From Bacteroidota bacterium (GTDB taxonomy: Bacteria; Bacteroidota; Bacteroidia; Bacteroidales; B18-G4): DNA of 25,015 bases. Under the pieces are notes generated by a model. The model had not been told where the DNA came from. It searched no databases and saw only the letters and a program-made list of their open reading frames with translations. Shown piece by piece: positions 7,269 through 15,380 of this stretch. The translations under genes were made by a program, and so were the position numbers. Every line of letters begins with the position of its first letter. Position 1 is the first letter of the stretch. The stretch is taken from contig QMPN01000013.1 in the NCBI GenBank assembly GCA_003648575.1, positions 1-25,015 of the forward strand. The letters are read 5' to 3'.

Positions 7269-8114
7269 TTAAAACTCAGGCACCACAACTTTTGTTGTGT
7301 CAGGCACATATAGTGAATCCGGCCTTAATTCCTGTATAAGGGCTTTAAAGTCGAAGCCAAGGTCTGAACGCAGTGAAATATCAATGTTTCTGCCCCTGAA
7401 CATCTGCCTGTCTTTTGCCCAGGATGGACTATGCCTGTAAACCCTTGCATGCTCCTGGTTTTCACCGTCGAGGAAATAAATATTACCCACATTAAAGGAG
7501 GCTTTATTGATGGCATCGATGGCTTCGGTAAGATGCAGGCCGATAAGGAATGGTACGGGAGCTAAATTGTCCTGCCCCAGGCCTACCACCAGGTCGATTC
7601 CTGAACCTTTTTCTATAATGGTGCCTGCTTCTATCACCTCTCCTTCGAAAAGCTGCTCCAGCACAGCATTGCCGGCAAAATCTTCTACGTATTGCAATTC
7701 ACTGATGATCAGCCCTTTGGATCGTAAGCTGTTGACTGCCTGTCGCAGGCTGAGGTCGATCAGGTCAGGCATCACTACTTTCTCCGTTGAGAACGCCACC
7801 AGGGTGACGTATACTTTTCTGTTCTCCTTCACGACTGATCCGGCAGGCGGGTTCTGGATGACCACGGAACCTTTCGGATTGTTCATATCGTAGATGGAAT
7901 CGATCACAATGAATTCATACAGGCGGTCGAATTTATCATTCTCGATCTCTGCCAGGGTTTTTCCTGAAAAATCGGGTAAAACATAGGTGTCGCCATGATT
8001 GGAGTATATCTTGATAAACTGCAATACAATGAAGAAGAGCGCCACGGTAAGGAGGATGCTCAAACCCAGGCTAATATAAAATCTCTTTTTAATGAGGAAG
8101 CCGAAAAACGACAT
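7269..8114 (-). CDS. Membrane-anchored triple-PASTA protein
   Basis: The 281-residue protein has a short cytoplasmic N-terminus, one membrane segment (about 12-35), and three PASTA-type repeats outside (about 43-107, 112-178, 184-249). Each has the alternating pattern of a Pro-rich start (VLPDFSGKT, VMPDLIDLS, PVPFLIGLH) and a closing beta strand. PASTA domains are known from penicillin-binding proteins and Ser/Thr kinases, where they contact peptidoglycan. Here no kinase or transpeptidase domain is attached. The gene is first in a minus-strand operon and divergent from ddl, which makes the peptidoglycan precursor D-Ala-D-Ala. A role in wall sensing or assembly is plausible but inferred. Confidence 0.92.
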   Translation of the reverse strand: MSFFGFLIKKRFYISLGLSILLTVALFFIVLQFIKIYSNHGDTYVLPDFSGKTLAEIENDKFDRLYEFIVIDSIYDMNNPKGSVVIQNPPAGSVVKENRKVYVTLVAFSTEKVVMPDLIDLSLRQAVNSLRSKGLIISELQYVEDFAGNAVLEQLFEGEVIEAGTIIEKGSGIDLVVGLGQDNLAPVPFLIGLHLTEAIDAINKASFNVGNIYFLDGENQEHARVYRHSPSWAKDRQMFRGRNIDISLRSDLGFDFKALIQELRPDSLYVPDTTKVVVPEF

Positions 8115-8131
8115 GTTTAAATTAAATTATT

Positions 8132-8151
8132 CCTCGTGGCTTGCCGCGAGG
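8132..8151. repeat. Hairpin repeat, copy 1
   Basis: CCTCGTGGCTTGCCGCGAGG has 5-base arms CCTCG/CGAGG. It is closely similar to the hairpin at 8260-8280. Confidence 0.7.
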
Positions 8152-8161
8152 TTTCCTATTA

Positions 8162-8186
8162 AGCTCCCCTGTCTTTCAGGGGAGCT
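8162..8186. repeat. Perfect 10-base-pair stem-loop
   Basis: AGCTCCCCTG and CAGGGGAGCT pair completely around a TCTTT loop. No U-run follows on either strand, so it is not a standard terminator. It is followed by the GC-rich stretch CGCTTTTGCGGGACAGAGGGG. Confidence 0.85.
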
Positions 8187-8259
8187 GTACCGCTTTTGCG
8201 GGACAGAGGGGTATTATAAAAATCTGGTTTCCCTATTGCGGAATGAAATTGGGTTAATA

Positions 8260-8280
8260 CCTCGTGGGCTTGCCCCGAGG
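8260..8280. repeat. Hairpin repeat, copy 2
   Basis: CCTCGTGGGC and GCCCCGAGG form a 9-pair stem with one bulged base and a two-base turn. The sequence is nearly the same as the hairpin at 8132-8151, which supports a repeated element. Confidence 0.7.
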
Positions 8281-8324
8281 ATGATCAATTTCAAAGATTT
8301 TTTTATTCAATTAGTGCCCGCCTG

Positions 8325-8341
8325 CCGGCAAAAACCGCCGG
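8325..8341. repeat. Small GC-rich inverted repeat
   Basis: CCGGC (8325-8329) pairs with GCCGG (8337-8341). Function is unknown. Confidence 0.4.
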
Positions 8342-8444
8342 AATGATATTTCTTTAACTATAAAATACCGGTGATATTGCCTGTCGGTAGCAAAGATAAA
8401 AATTAATTATATACATTTATCCAGTCATTACGTTATGATCATAT

Positions 8445-9431
8445 ATGAAAAGAAATATAGCCATTGCAGCCGGAGGTGATTCCGGTGAGTATGAGATCTC
8501 CATCAGGAGCGCAGCAGTTGTTGAGCAACACCTCGATCCGGAATTGTATAATCCATACGTGATCGTGTTTCGCGGGCAGGAGTGGATATGGACATCACCC
8601 GAAGGGCAAAAGCATAAAGTGAATAAGGACGACTTCAGTTTGCACACAGGAGATGCGGCCATCACTTTTGATGCTGTTTTTATTGCTATTCACGGGAGCC
8701 CGGGGGAGGACGGGAAACTGCAGGGCTACCTGGATATCCTGGGCATCCCATATACTGCATGCGACCATGCTACATCTGCAATAACATCTAATAAATACTT
8801 CTGCAACAAGATTGTATCATCTCTGGAAGTAAAGGTAGCCCCATCTCGCGTTTTATTCAAAGGCGCTGATTATCACCCCGGTAGTATCATCCGCACCACC
8901 GGCCTCCCTTGTTTTGTTAAACCAAATGCAGGTGGGTCCAGTGTGGGTATGTCAAAGGTGATGGAAGAGGCTGCTTTGCCAGCAGCTATAGAGCAGGCAT
9001 TTACTGAGGATGACCAGGTTCTTATCGAAGGGTTTATCCCCGGGCGGGAGATCACCTGTGGAGTGATCACCTATGATGGCCGCTCCCGTGCCCTGCCAAT
9101 TACCGAGGTTATCACAAAGAATGACTTTTTCGATTATGAAGCTAAATATACCGATGGCCTTGCTGAGGAGGTAACCCCTGCTGATATCCCTTCTGATGTT
9201 GAACAGCTATGCCGTGCTACTTCGGAGATGCTGTATGAAAGGTTGAATTGCTACGGATTTGTGAGGTTCGACTACATCTTTAATGAGAGTGGAATGTACT
9301 TCCTGGAGGTGAATACCGTGCCGGGATTAACGGCCAATAGCATCGTTCCCCAGCAAGCACTGACTGATGGTATCAGTTTGAAGGAACTCTTCAGCCTCAG
9401 CCTGGAACAGGCTTTTGCGCGCAAGGTCTGA
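8445..9431 (+). CDS. ddl: D-alanine--D-alanine ligase
   Basis: The 328-residue protein is an ATP-grasp ligase that joins two D-alanines for the peptidoglycan stem peptide in the cytoplasm. Visible motifs are Glu15 in GGDSGEYEIS, HGSPGEDGKLQGYLDILGIP (83-102), KPNAGGSSVGMS (159-170), YEAKYTDG (231-238) and EVNTVPGL (288-295). Tyr in the omega-loop motif YEAKY is the D-Ala-D-Ala type, so a D-Ala-D-Lac ligase is unlikely. Length is normal for Ddl. It is divergent from the PASTA operon and convergent with rdgB, with a single base between their stops. No clear ribosome binding site precedes the ATG. Confidence 0.97.
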   Translation: MKRNIAIAAGGDSGEYEISIRSAAVVEQHLDPELYNPYVIVFRGQEWIWTSPEGQKHKVNKDDFSLHTGDAAITFDAVFIAIHGSPGEDGKLQGYLDILGIPYTACDHATSAITSNKYFCNKIVSSLEVKVAPSRVLFKGADYHPGSIIRTTGLPCFVKPNAGGSSVGMSKVMEEAALPAAIEQAFTEDDQVLIEGFIPGREITCGVITYDGRSRALPITEVITKNDFFDYEAKYTDGLAEEVTPADIPSDVEQLCRATSEMLYERLNCYGFVRFDYIFNESGMYFLEVNTVPGLTANSIVPQQALTDGISLKELFSLSLEQAFARKV

Positions 9432-9432
9432 T

Positions 9433-10014
9433 TCAGAGGCTCCCCAGGTATTCAATAAGTTTTCTGACAGCCCTCCCGCGGTGGCTGATACTGTTTTTTA
9501 GTTCCAGATCCATTTCTGCAAAGCTAAACTCATGTCCATCCGGCAGGAAAACAGGATCATAACCAAATCCATCCTTTCCTCTTCTTTCCGTTAGTATCTG
9601 TCCTTCAACAATACCTTCAAAATGCTTGATCTCCCCTTTGATGACCAGGGAGATGACGGTCCTGAAGCGAGCCTTCCGATCCTGAATATCCGCCAGCTCA
9701 CTCAGCAGCTTATCGATGTTTCTTTCAGCATTGCCATCTTCACCGGCGTACCTGGCAGAGAATACCCCCGGATCGCCATTGAGAGCATTTACTTCTAATC
9801 CCGTATCATCTGCAAAGCAGTCCCGTCCAAAGTTTTCGTAAACATATAGCGACTTGATATCGGCATTCCCCTCCAGGCTCAGGGCTGTTTCCGGAATATC
9901 GGTAGTGCATCCGATATCTTTTAATCCCAATACATCAAAGCCTTCAGGCATAATGCTCTTGATCTCCAGAAGTTTATGGGAATTATTGGTGGCAAATACA
10001 ATGATCTCTGACAT
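9433..10014 (-). CDS. rdgB: XTP/dITP pyrophosphatase (RdgB/HAM1 family)
   Basis: The 193-residue protein matches the HAM1 family in full: FATNNSHK (7-14), CFADDTGLEV (66-75) with the catalytic Asp pair, GDPGVFSARYAG (80-91), GFGYDPVFLP (149-158) and KNSISHRGRA (173-182). It hydrolyses dITP, dXTP and related non-canonical purine nucleotides to monophosphates, protecting DNA and RNA from their incorporation. The stop codons of rdgB and ddl are one base apart. A terminator lies just upstream, so rdgB is not read from the SGNH gene. Confidence 0.97.
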   Translation of the reverse strand: MSEIIVFATNNSHKLLEIKSIMPEGFDVLGLKDIGCTTDIPETALSLEGNADIKSLYVYENFGRDCFADDTGLEVNALNGDPGVFSARYAGEDGNAERNIDKLLSELADIQDRKARFRTVISLVIKGEIKHFEGIVEGQILTERRGKDGFGYDPVFLPDGHEFSFAEMDLELKNSISHRGRAVRKLIEYLGSL

Positions 10015-10027
10015 GAGCCAAAGTTAT

Positions 10028-10064
10028 AAAAAAGGAGAGACCATCTTCTGACGATCTCTCCCTT
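10028..10064 (-). terminator. Rho-independent terminator after the FadL-SGNH unit
   Basis: GGAGAGA (10034-10040) pairs with TCTCTCC (10055-10061). On the minus strand the stem is followed by a run of six U. It sits about 50 bases beyond the SGNH stop and 14 bases upstream of the rdgB start. A second small stem (GCCC-TGAT-GGGC, 10079-10090) lies just before it. Confidence 0.8.
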
Positions 10065-10110
10065 TATAATAAATCAGCGCCCTGATGGGCTGATGTAATA
10101 TTATTTTTCC

Positions 10111-11466
10111 TTATGGGTACTGAACAGCACCGTAATCTGTTACTATCACCTGTGGGATAGTAGCTCCATAAGTTTTGTTGATAGCCTCAATAAAATAGTA
10201 TGCTGCCAGGGCATTTCCTGCCGGGGTAAGATGAATTCCGTCAAGAGAGAAGGTATTTCCCTGAACAAATGTTGCTGTGAAAGTAACACCATCCATAGTA
10301 ATCCCTGTTTGCACATCCTTCATAACCTGGTTCATATCAACATGCGCCAGATTAAAGGTAGTTGCCGCATTTAAGATAGTAGCATTGTACTGGTCGACGT
10401 GATACCTGATATCAGCGATCTCTGCTTTATCCAGGATATATTTATGAGGAATGGGGAACGGAGTCTGAGTCGTGGGACTTGCAACACCCATACCGTGACA
10501 TTGTATTGAATCAGAAGGGACTGTCATGATAAAGCGATCATCTGCTGTCATTCTTCCCCATGTGCCGTCAGAGTTTTCTACAACCCATGGGTTAGGGCCT
10601 TCCTCAAAAACAAAATCAGGATATCCATAGGCAGTGTAGAGGAAAGTAAGTCCTGCTGCCTGATCAGCTGTTAACACCAATGCATTATAGGGTATCTTGC
10701 CGCTCATCAATGTAAAAAATGGTGCTGACATGATATCAGGAATATTGGCTACGGCTCCCTTAGCTTCATCATAAACGCCGGGTTGGTTTACGATACATGC
10801 CTGGACAATGCCGTTATAGAGTTGATCAAACATTGCTGGATTCGTTAATGAATCCGACGCTCCTCCTGCAGTGGCATAAGAAAGTGCGTCATTTCCTCCT
10901 ACCCAGAGAGTAAAGAAACTTGCATCTATTCCAGCGGTCAGGTTAATAAGGGGAGTGTTTGCATCCGGTGCAAAGCGGCTGTAATAAGGATTAACCATAG
11001 CCAGCTGATCGAAGAAGAAGTGAAATGATTTTACTCCGGGTACTGCTATGTTGTTATATGGACCTGCTGCTGCTATAGGTAGAAAATTTGCAGGATCAAC
11101 CGCTACCGGGGCCCGTATCGGTGCCAAACTGGTTACGTCGTTACAGTCGGTGGAAGGTCCGAGAACAAACTTAGGCACTGGCGTAGCACCTGAAAATCCT
11201 ACACCAAAATCATCAACCATAAGTGGTTGTTTGAAGTCACCACCGCCTACAGTTTTAAATTGTGTGGCCAGGATATTAGTAAAAGAAGCCTCTTGCCCTG
11301 ATTTATAAAGGGCACCATCTGCATATCCTGCACTTAGTGAATTACCTACAGCGAGGTAAGCTGTAAAGTCAGCTCCTCCCTTGGCGGGTGTAAACTCGTC
11401 TATCTCAGGCTTACAGGAAGCAATCGATGCGAGCATAAATATGAATATATAATATTTCAGTTTCAT
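10111..11466 (-). CDS. SGNH/GDSL-type hydrolase lipoprotein
   Basis: The 451-residue protein starts with a lipoprotein signal (lipobox ASIASC, acylated Cys18), so it should be membrane anchored. The SGNH blocks are visible: GNSLSAG (41-47) with nucleophile Ser43, where the usual GDSL Asp is Asn; a probable block II Gly in IAVPGVKS; VGGND (189-193) with Asn192; and SLDGIHLTPAG (407-417) with Asp409 and His412. SGNH enzymes are esterases or lipases; the substrate here is unknown. It is 20 bases downstream of an OmpP1/FadL porin, a pairing common in Bacteroidota, so the enzyme may release fatty acids or similar compounds for the porin (inference). A strong terminator follows. Confidence 0.92.
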   Translation of the reverse strand: MKLKYYIFIFMLASIASCKPEIDEFTPAKGGADFTAYLAVGNSLSAGYADGALYKSGQEASFTNILATQFKTVGGGDFKQPLMVDDFGVGFSGATPVPKFVLGPSTDCNDVTSLAPIRAPVAVDPANFLPIAAAGPYNNIAVPGVKSFHFFFDQLAMVNPYYSRFAPDANTPLINLTAGIDASFFTLWVGGNDALSYATAGGASDSLTNPAMFDQLYNGIVQACIVNQPGVYDEAKGAVANIPDIMSAPFFTLMSGKIPYNALVLTADQAAGLTFLYTAYGYPDFVFEEGPNPWVVENSDGTWGRMTADDRFIMTVPSDSIQCHGMGVASPTTQTPFPIPHKYILDKAEIADIRYHVDQYNATILNAATTFNLAHVDMNQVMKDVQTGITMDGVTFTATFVQGNTFSLDGIHLTPAGNALAAYYFIEAINKTYGATIPQVIVTDYGAVQYP

Positions 11467-11485
11467 GGCTTTTTTCGTTTAAGGA

Positions 11486-12700
11486 TTAAAAATTATAACT
11501 TACCCCCAGGCCAGGAATAGCAGTGATAACCTTGTACTTTCCGCCGAAGTTATCCGGCTTGTACTGTTTCTCTGTTTCCAGTCCGTGCAGTTGTATGTAG
11601 GAAAGGTCGATGCTCAGGCCCTTCACTGGTACGATGCTCACACCGAGTGTCCATCCAACTGTATTCAGGCTGACTGTTTCCGGTGTGAAATAGTCATCAT
11701 CCGTTGGTGAGGGGTCATAATAAAGCCCTGCCCTGAAAGCAAACATTTCATTCAGGGTGTATTGTGCTCCGATACGGCCAATAATGGTATTCTTATAATT
11801 TCTTGGATTCACAGAACCCAGAAGATCATTTTTCTCTTCAAATGTAAAAGTAAGGTCTTCGTATACGCTCCAGAACACATAGTTCATTTCAAGGGCAAGC
11901 ATGAACTTTTCATTGAAGGCATATGAAATACCAAGATCGAAGTTAGCAGGCATAGGAAGCTCTGCATTGAATTTGTTGCTTGCAGGTACGGTTGTAGAAA
12001 GCGATTGTGGCACCTTAAATGTGGCATCTCCACCTTCAACTTTCATAATGATCTCTGAACGATAGTCGAGGCCGATACTCAGTTTTTCGGTTGGCCTGAC
12101 CATCACACCTACGTTGTATCCGATGCTTCCTGTTGTTCCGCTCAACTCAGCTGTTGAGTTATCGTTATATGCAAGGGCTTTGGCAAGCTCAACTTTTCCA
12201 TATGCATATACAAAACCGGCTCCCAATGATATGATATCATTAATTTTATAGCCAATAGTAGGTTGAATATAAATTGCCTGAAGGGAAATATTCTGGATAA
12301 GATACCTTCCTGCCCAGGCGTCATCCCATTTGGCTGAACTACCAAAGGGAGTGTAAATCCCGAGACCAACCGACAGTTTATCGGTGATCATTCCGGCCCC
12401 ATAAAAATAGAAGGGTGTACCCATTGGATTGTCAGTTGCGGCCTGGTAATTTGTGGCATTCTTCTGGAATGTCGCATTGGCCATAATGGCGCTGGCACCA
12501 ACTGAGAAGCTGAATTTGGTATCCATCATGGATAGGCCTCCCGGGTTATAAAAAATACTGCTGGCGCCCAGTGCAAAGGGGGAACCAATTAATCCCATCC
12601 CCGTCTGCTTCTGACCTTGCAATCTTACCTGATAGCCACCGGCGAAGGCAGCCCAGCCGAAGATCGCTACTAGAAAAATAAATAGTGTAAGTTTCTTCAT
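11486..12700 (-). CDS. OmpP1/FadL-family outer-membrane transporter
   Basis: A signal peptide (about 1-20) is followed by GGYQVRLQGQKQTGMG, typical of the N-terminal plug of FadL-like channels, and SSIFYNPGGLSMM, equivalent to the conserved NPAG region. Alternating beta strands continue to a terminal Phe (GLGVSYNF). The best start is ATG 12700-12698, giving 404 residues. A longer reading would need TTG three codons upstream and would spoil the signal peptide start MKKLTLFIFL. FadL proteins carry long-chain fatty acids and other hydrophobic molecules across the outer membrane. It precedes the SGNH lipoprotein by 20 bases, so both are in one operon. Confidence 0.93.
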   Translation of the reverse strand: MKKLTLFIFLVAIFGWAAFAGGYQVRLQGQKQTGMGLIGSPFALGASSIFYNPGGLSMMDTKFSFSVGASAIMANATFQKNATNYQAATDNPMGTPFYFYGAGMITDKLSVGLGIYTPFGSSAKWDDAWAGRYLIQNISLQAIYIQPTIGYKINDIISLGAGFVYAYGKVELAKALAYNDNSTAELSGTTGSIGYNVGVMVRPTEKLSIGLDYRSEIIMKVEGGDATFKVPQSLSTTVPASNKFNAELPMPANFDLGISYAFNEKFMLALEMNYVFWSVYEDLTFTFEEKNDLLGSVNPRNYKNTIIGRIGAQYTLNEMFAFRAGLYYDPSPTDDDYFTPETVSLNTVGWTLGVSIVPVKGLSIDLSYIQLHGLETEKQYKPDNFGGKYKVITAIPGLGVSYNF

Positions 12701-12811
12701 TGTGCACAATTTGGTTAATAAATCAGGCGCAAGATAGTAAAAAAAGAACCTACATAATAATTATTATACATATGTGACCTCTTCATTTTGGCAGATCTTT
12801 TTTATAAGGTA

Positions 12812-14551
12812 TTAGAAACGAGCCGTGAGGCCGAAGTGTATCTTGGCCGATTTGAACTGAAGGGGCTGCCCGTCGCGACTACCAAGGGCGTAGCTGAGTG
12901 CAAAAATCCCTGCCCGGGTCTCAAAATTCACCCCTACACCGAGCCCATAGGGGGTGTCTTTGAAATAGCCTGAATTGGCATTGCGCTCATAGTAGGCGCC
13001 ATCCACAAAGAGCTGAAAGTATGAGTTCACATCGAAAAGGTAACGGAATTCAAGTGTAAAGATGGAGTAGATCGAAGCGGTGATCGATTGCTCATCGAAG
13101 CCTCGTAAGGTTTTCAGTCCACCGATGCGAAACAGCTCATTATCGAATAGGTTTTCATTCTCCAGGAATCCTGTCTGGTTACCTATCATCAAAGTGCTGC
13201 GACGGAATAGTGGAATAAAACCTGCAGCATTAAGCTGCAACCTGTAAAGCGTGCTGTTCAGGGGGATGCTATCGTACAAGGCAGGGTTCACATTGGCATT
13301 TTCCCTTATCTTTTTCGATCCGATAGCACCACCCATATCAAAACGGAAACCTCGCTGAGGATTATAGCGGTAATCAAGCCTGCTGAAATCCATCCCCAGC
13401 CCATAAAGGCTTGTTGTCACATCAGCATACTCAGGCAGGGTAGTGGCAAATTCCAGGCCGCTGGTACTCAGTAGATTTGAACGTTGATTTTCATAAAATG
13501 CCTTCACATGATTGTAGCCATTGAAGAGTAGCTGTACTCCGATATTATTCGTGAGGGTGAGATAGGAGGTGTCCTTTTTATACAGATACAATTTATAATC
13601 CACTCCGAAGGGCGTATTGAAAAGGAATGGGAAGTTAAAGTGAAATTGAAGGTCCTGGCTCTGCGCTTCCAACTTCCGCCAGTTGAAGTCGATCAACTCA
13701 CCTCGGTTAAAGGCATTTAGCAGCTTTAGTTTGATGTCGCCGGTGAGGAGGAGCTTCCCGTCCACATCATCATTGGGTGCAATCCCCAGTATCCCATCAA
13801 ACTGACTGGCCCTCTTCTTATCGATGTACAGGATCAGCTTTGCTTTATTATCGATGAACACCACTTCATGCGATCTGATCACACTTACAAAAGGCAGACT
13901 TTGCAGTTTATCACCAACCCTTGCAATCCGGGACTCATTATAAAGATCGCCCTGCTTGATATTGAAATAATTACGGATAAACTTTCGGTGTAATTTCGAA
14001 TTCCCTTTTACGATCACAGTATCGATGGTGACCTGCTGATTCATGCTTATGTTCAGACTGGCACTGATATTCTTGTCTGCTGATATGCTGATGCTGTCGA
14101 GCTTTACCGATGCAAAAGGATATCCATGGTCTTCACAATATGTAAGAATATTTTCAGTCAGGGTATTCACCTCATTGATGGTAAAGGGCCTGTCGGAATA
14201 TAACCTCTCCTTATAGTTACTCTGCCTCAGAACTTCTTCCGGAATATTTCCGGGGCGTATAACGGACATATTGTATATTTCACCTATTCTCAACCATCCG
14301 GTCATGCTCACAGAATCTTCATATATAGAGTCGATGCTGGCTGTGATATACCCCTTTTCGAAATAATATTCAAGTACTCTGTTCATTTCCTGCCTGGCAG
14401 CCAGTTTGCCCGCCGGGCCGGAGTTATAATTGAGCCGCTTGATACTTCTGGAGGTACTGCTGTCGGCCGGAAGGATCTCAAGACTTAGTTCCTGCCCGGA
14501 AACAGCAATAAAGAGAAGGAAAAGGATTAATATGGATATGATACGTCTCAA
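12812..14551 (-). CDS. BamA/TamA-like outer-membrane protein with POTRA repeats
   Basis: The 579-residue protein has a signal peptide (1-19, ending VSGQ), about three POTRA-like domains (roughly 22-98, 99-170, 173-245), and a 16-strand-type surface-antigen barrel. The loop motif RIGGLKTLRGFDEQSI places the conserved (V/L)RGF at 482-485, and the protein ends in a Phe beta-signal (LTARF). Size and three POTRA domains are closer to TamA than BamA. No tamB-like gene is next to it. Such proteins assist outer-membrane protein insertion; the exact role here is inferred. The start is TTG: no in-frame ATG exists before the signal peptide, and two stop codons lie just upstream. It follows ung by 40 bases. 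Confidence 0.9.
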   Translation of the reverse strand: MRRIISILILFLLFIAVSGQELSLEILPADSSTSRSIKRLNYNSGPAGKLAARQEMNRVLEYYFEKGYITASIDSIYEDSVSMTGWLRIGEIYNMSVIRPGNIPEEVLRQSNYKERLYSDRPFTINEVNTLTENILTYCEDHGYPFASVKLDSISISADKNISASLNISMNQQVTIDTVIVKGNSKLHRKFIRNYFNIKQGDLYNESRIARVGDKLQSLPFVSVIRSHEVVFIDNKAKLILYIDKKRASQFDGILGIAPNDDVDGKLLLTGDIKLKLLNAFNRGELIDFNWRKLEAQSQDLQFHFNFPFLFNTPFGVDYKLYLYKKDTSYLTLTNNIGVQLLFNGYNHVKAFYENQRSNLLSTSGLEFATTLPEYADVTTSLYGLGMDFSRLDYRYNPQRGFRFDMGGAIGSKKIRENANVNPALYDSIPLNSTLYRLQLNAAGFIPLFRRSTLMIGNQTGFLENENLFDNELFRIGGLKTLRGFDEQSITASIYSIFTLEFRYLFDVNSYFQLFVDGAYYERNANSGYFKDTPYGLGVGVNFETRAGIFALSYALGSRDGQPLQFKSAKIHFGLTARF

Positions 14552-14591
14552 GTTGTGCGCTTATCAGTGAAAGAACGATGCCAAAGTAGAC

Positions 14592-15278
14592 TTATTCTGT
14601 TCGCCAGTTGATTTCAGCTTTTCCCTGCCCCCGCAGTATCTCGTTCGTCATCGAGAAATGTTTGCAACCAAAAAATCCATTCCGGGCAGAAAAAGGGGAG
14701 GGGTGGACAGAGGTCAGGATATGGTGCTTCCCGGGATCGATCAGTACCTTCTTGGCAATGGCATAATTACCCCACAACATGAAAATCAGTCCACTTTTTT
14801 CTTCCGAAAGTTTCATGATCACGGCATCGGTAAACTCTTCCCAGCCCTTGTTCTGATGTGAGCCGGCAGTGTTTGCCCTTACCGTGAGGGTTGCATTGAG
14901 GAGCAGTACCCCCTGTGTTGCCCATTTGGAGAGATTTCCGCCTTGCGGGATGGGGATCCCAAGGTCATCATGTATTTCCTTGAAAATATTTACGAGAGAG
15001 GGTGGCTTACGAATCCCCGGAGGGACAGAAAAGCAGAGGCCATGGGCCTGGCCTTCTCCGTGGTATGGGTCCTGACCGATGATCACCACCCTGACTTCAT
15101 CGTAAGGGGTATGGTCGAATGCTGAAAAGATTAGCTTTCCGGGTGGATAGACCACATATTTCGCCTTTTCTTCCAGCAAAAATGTCTTAAGACTGGCAAA
15201 GTAATCAGCATTGAACTCCGGCATCAGGATTTCCTTCCAGCTGTTTTCTATCTCAGGGTTAAGCTTTGATGTGCTCAT
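14592..15278 (-). CDS. ung: Uracil-DNA glycosylase, family 1
   Basis: The 228-residue protein has all the family 1 motifs: GQDPYHG (68-74) with catalytic Asp70, LLLNATLTVR (125-134), LWGNYA (168-173) and the minor-groove loop HPSPFSA (192-198) with His192. It removes uracil from DNA to start base-excision repair. Length matches the bacterial family, about 220-230 residues. It is followed by the BamA-like gene after 40 bases and divergent from a small lipoprotein gene, with a 102-base shared promoter region. Confidence 0.98.
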   Translation of the reverse strand: MSTSKLNPEIENSWKEILMPEFNADYFASLKTFLLEEKAKYVVYPPGKLIFSAFDHTPYDEVRVVIIGQDPYHGEGQAHGLCFSVPPGIRKPPSLVNIFKEIHDDLGIPIPQGGNLSKWATQGVLLLNATLTVRANTAGSHQNKGWEEFTDAVIMKLSEEKSGLIFMLWGNYAIAKKVLIDPGKHHILTSVHPSPFSARNGFFGCKHFSMTNEILRGQGKAEINWRTE

Positions 15279-15322
15279 AATGAATGTTTAACATAGGCCG
15301 TGAACAACAATATCTCATTTTA

Positions 15323-15355
15323 TTTGTTAATATTATGAAAATGAGTTTATATTTG
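15323..15355 (+). promoter_or_regulatory. Consensus Bacteroidota promoter for the small lipoprotein
   Basis: TTTG (15323-15326), a 21-base spacer and TATATTTG (15348-15355) match the consensus TTTG-N19-21-TAnnTTTG exactly. The ATG of the small lipoprotein follows 25 bases later. This is the best promoter match in the window. Confidence 0.8.
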
Positions 15356-15380
15356 TGTGCAAATACCTGAATCATATATC

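Larger units (their letters stand above)
8115..8444. other. Hairpin-rich divergent intergenic region (PASTA / ddl)
   Basis: No gene is supported. Four strong inverted repeats fall within about 210 bases (8132-8151, 8162-8186, 8260-8280, 8325-8341), the first and third being near copies of one another. The promoters of both the PASTA operon and ddl must lie here, but no clear TTTG/TAnnTTTG pair was found. TACATTTA at about 8412-8419 is a weak -7 candidate for ddl. The layout suggests repeat elements inserted into a promoter region. Confidence 0.6.

Noticed and set aside
8092..8346. An 84-codon plus-strand frame through the hairpin cluster
   Set aside because: It translates inverted repeats and overlaps the start of the PASTA gene on the other strand; no homology or signal is evident.
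12754..12767. Perfect palindrome ATAATAATTATTAT between the FadL and BamA-like genes
   Set aside because: Only A and T, so likely to arise by chance in AT-rich spacer. A T-rich stretch follows on the minus strand, so it may be a weak terminator for the BamA-like gene, but support is too thin.
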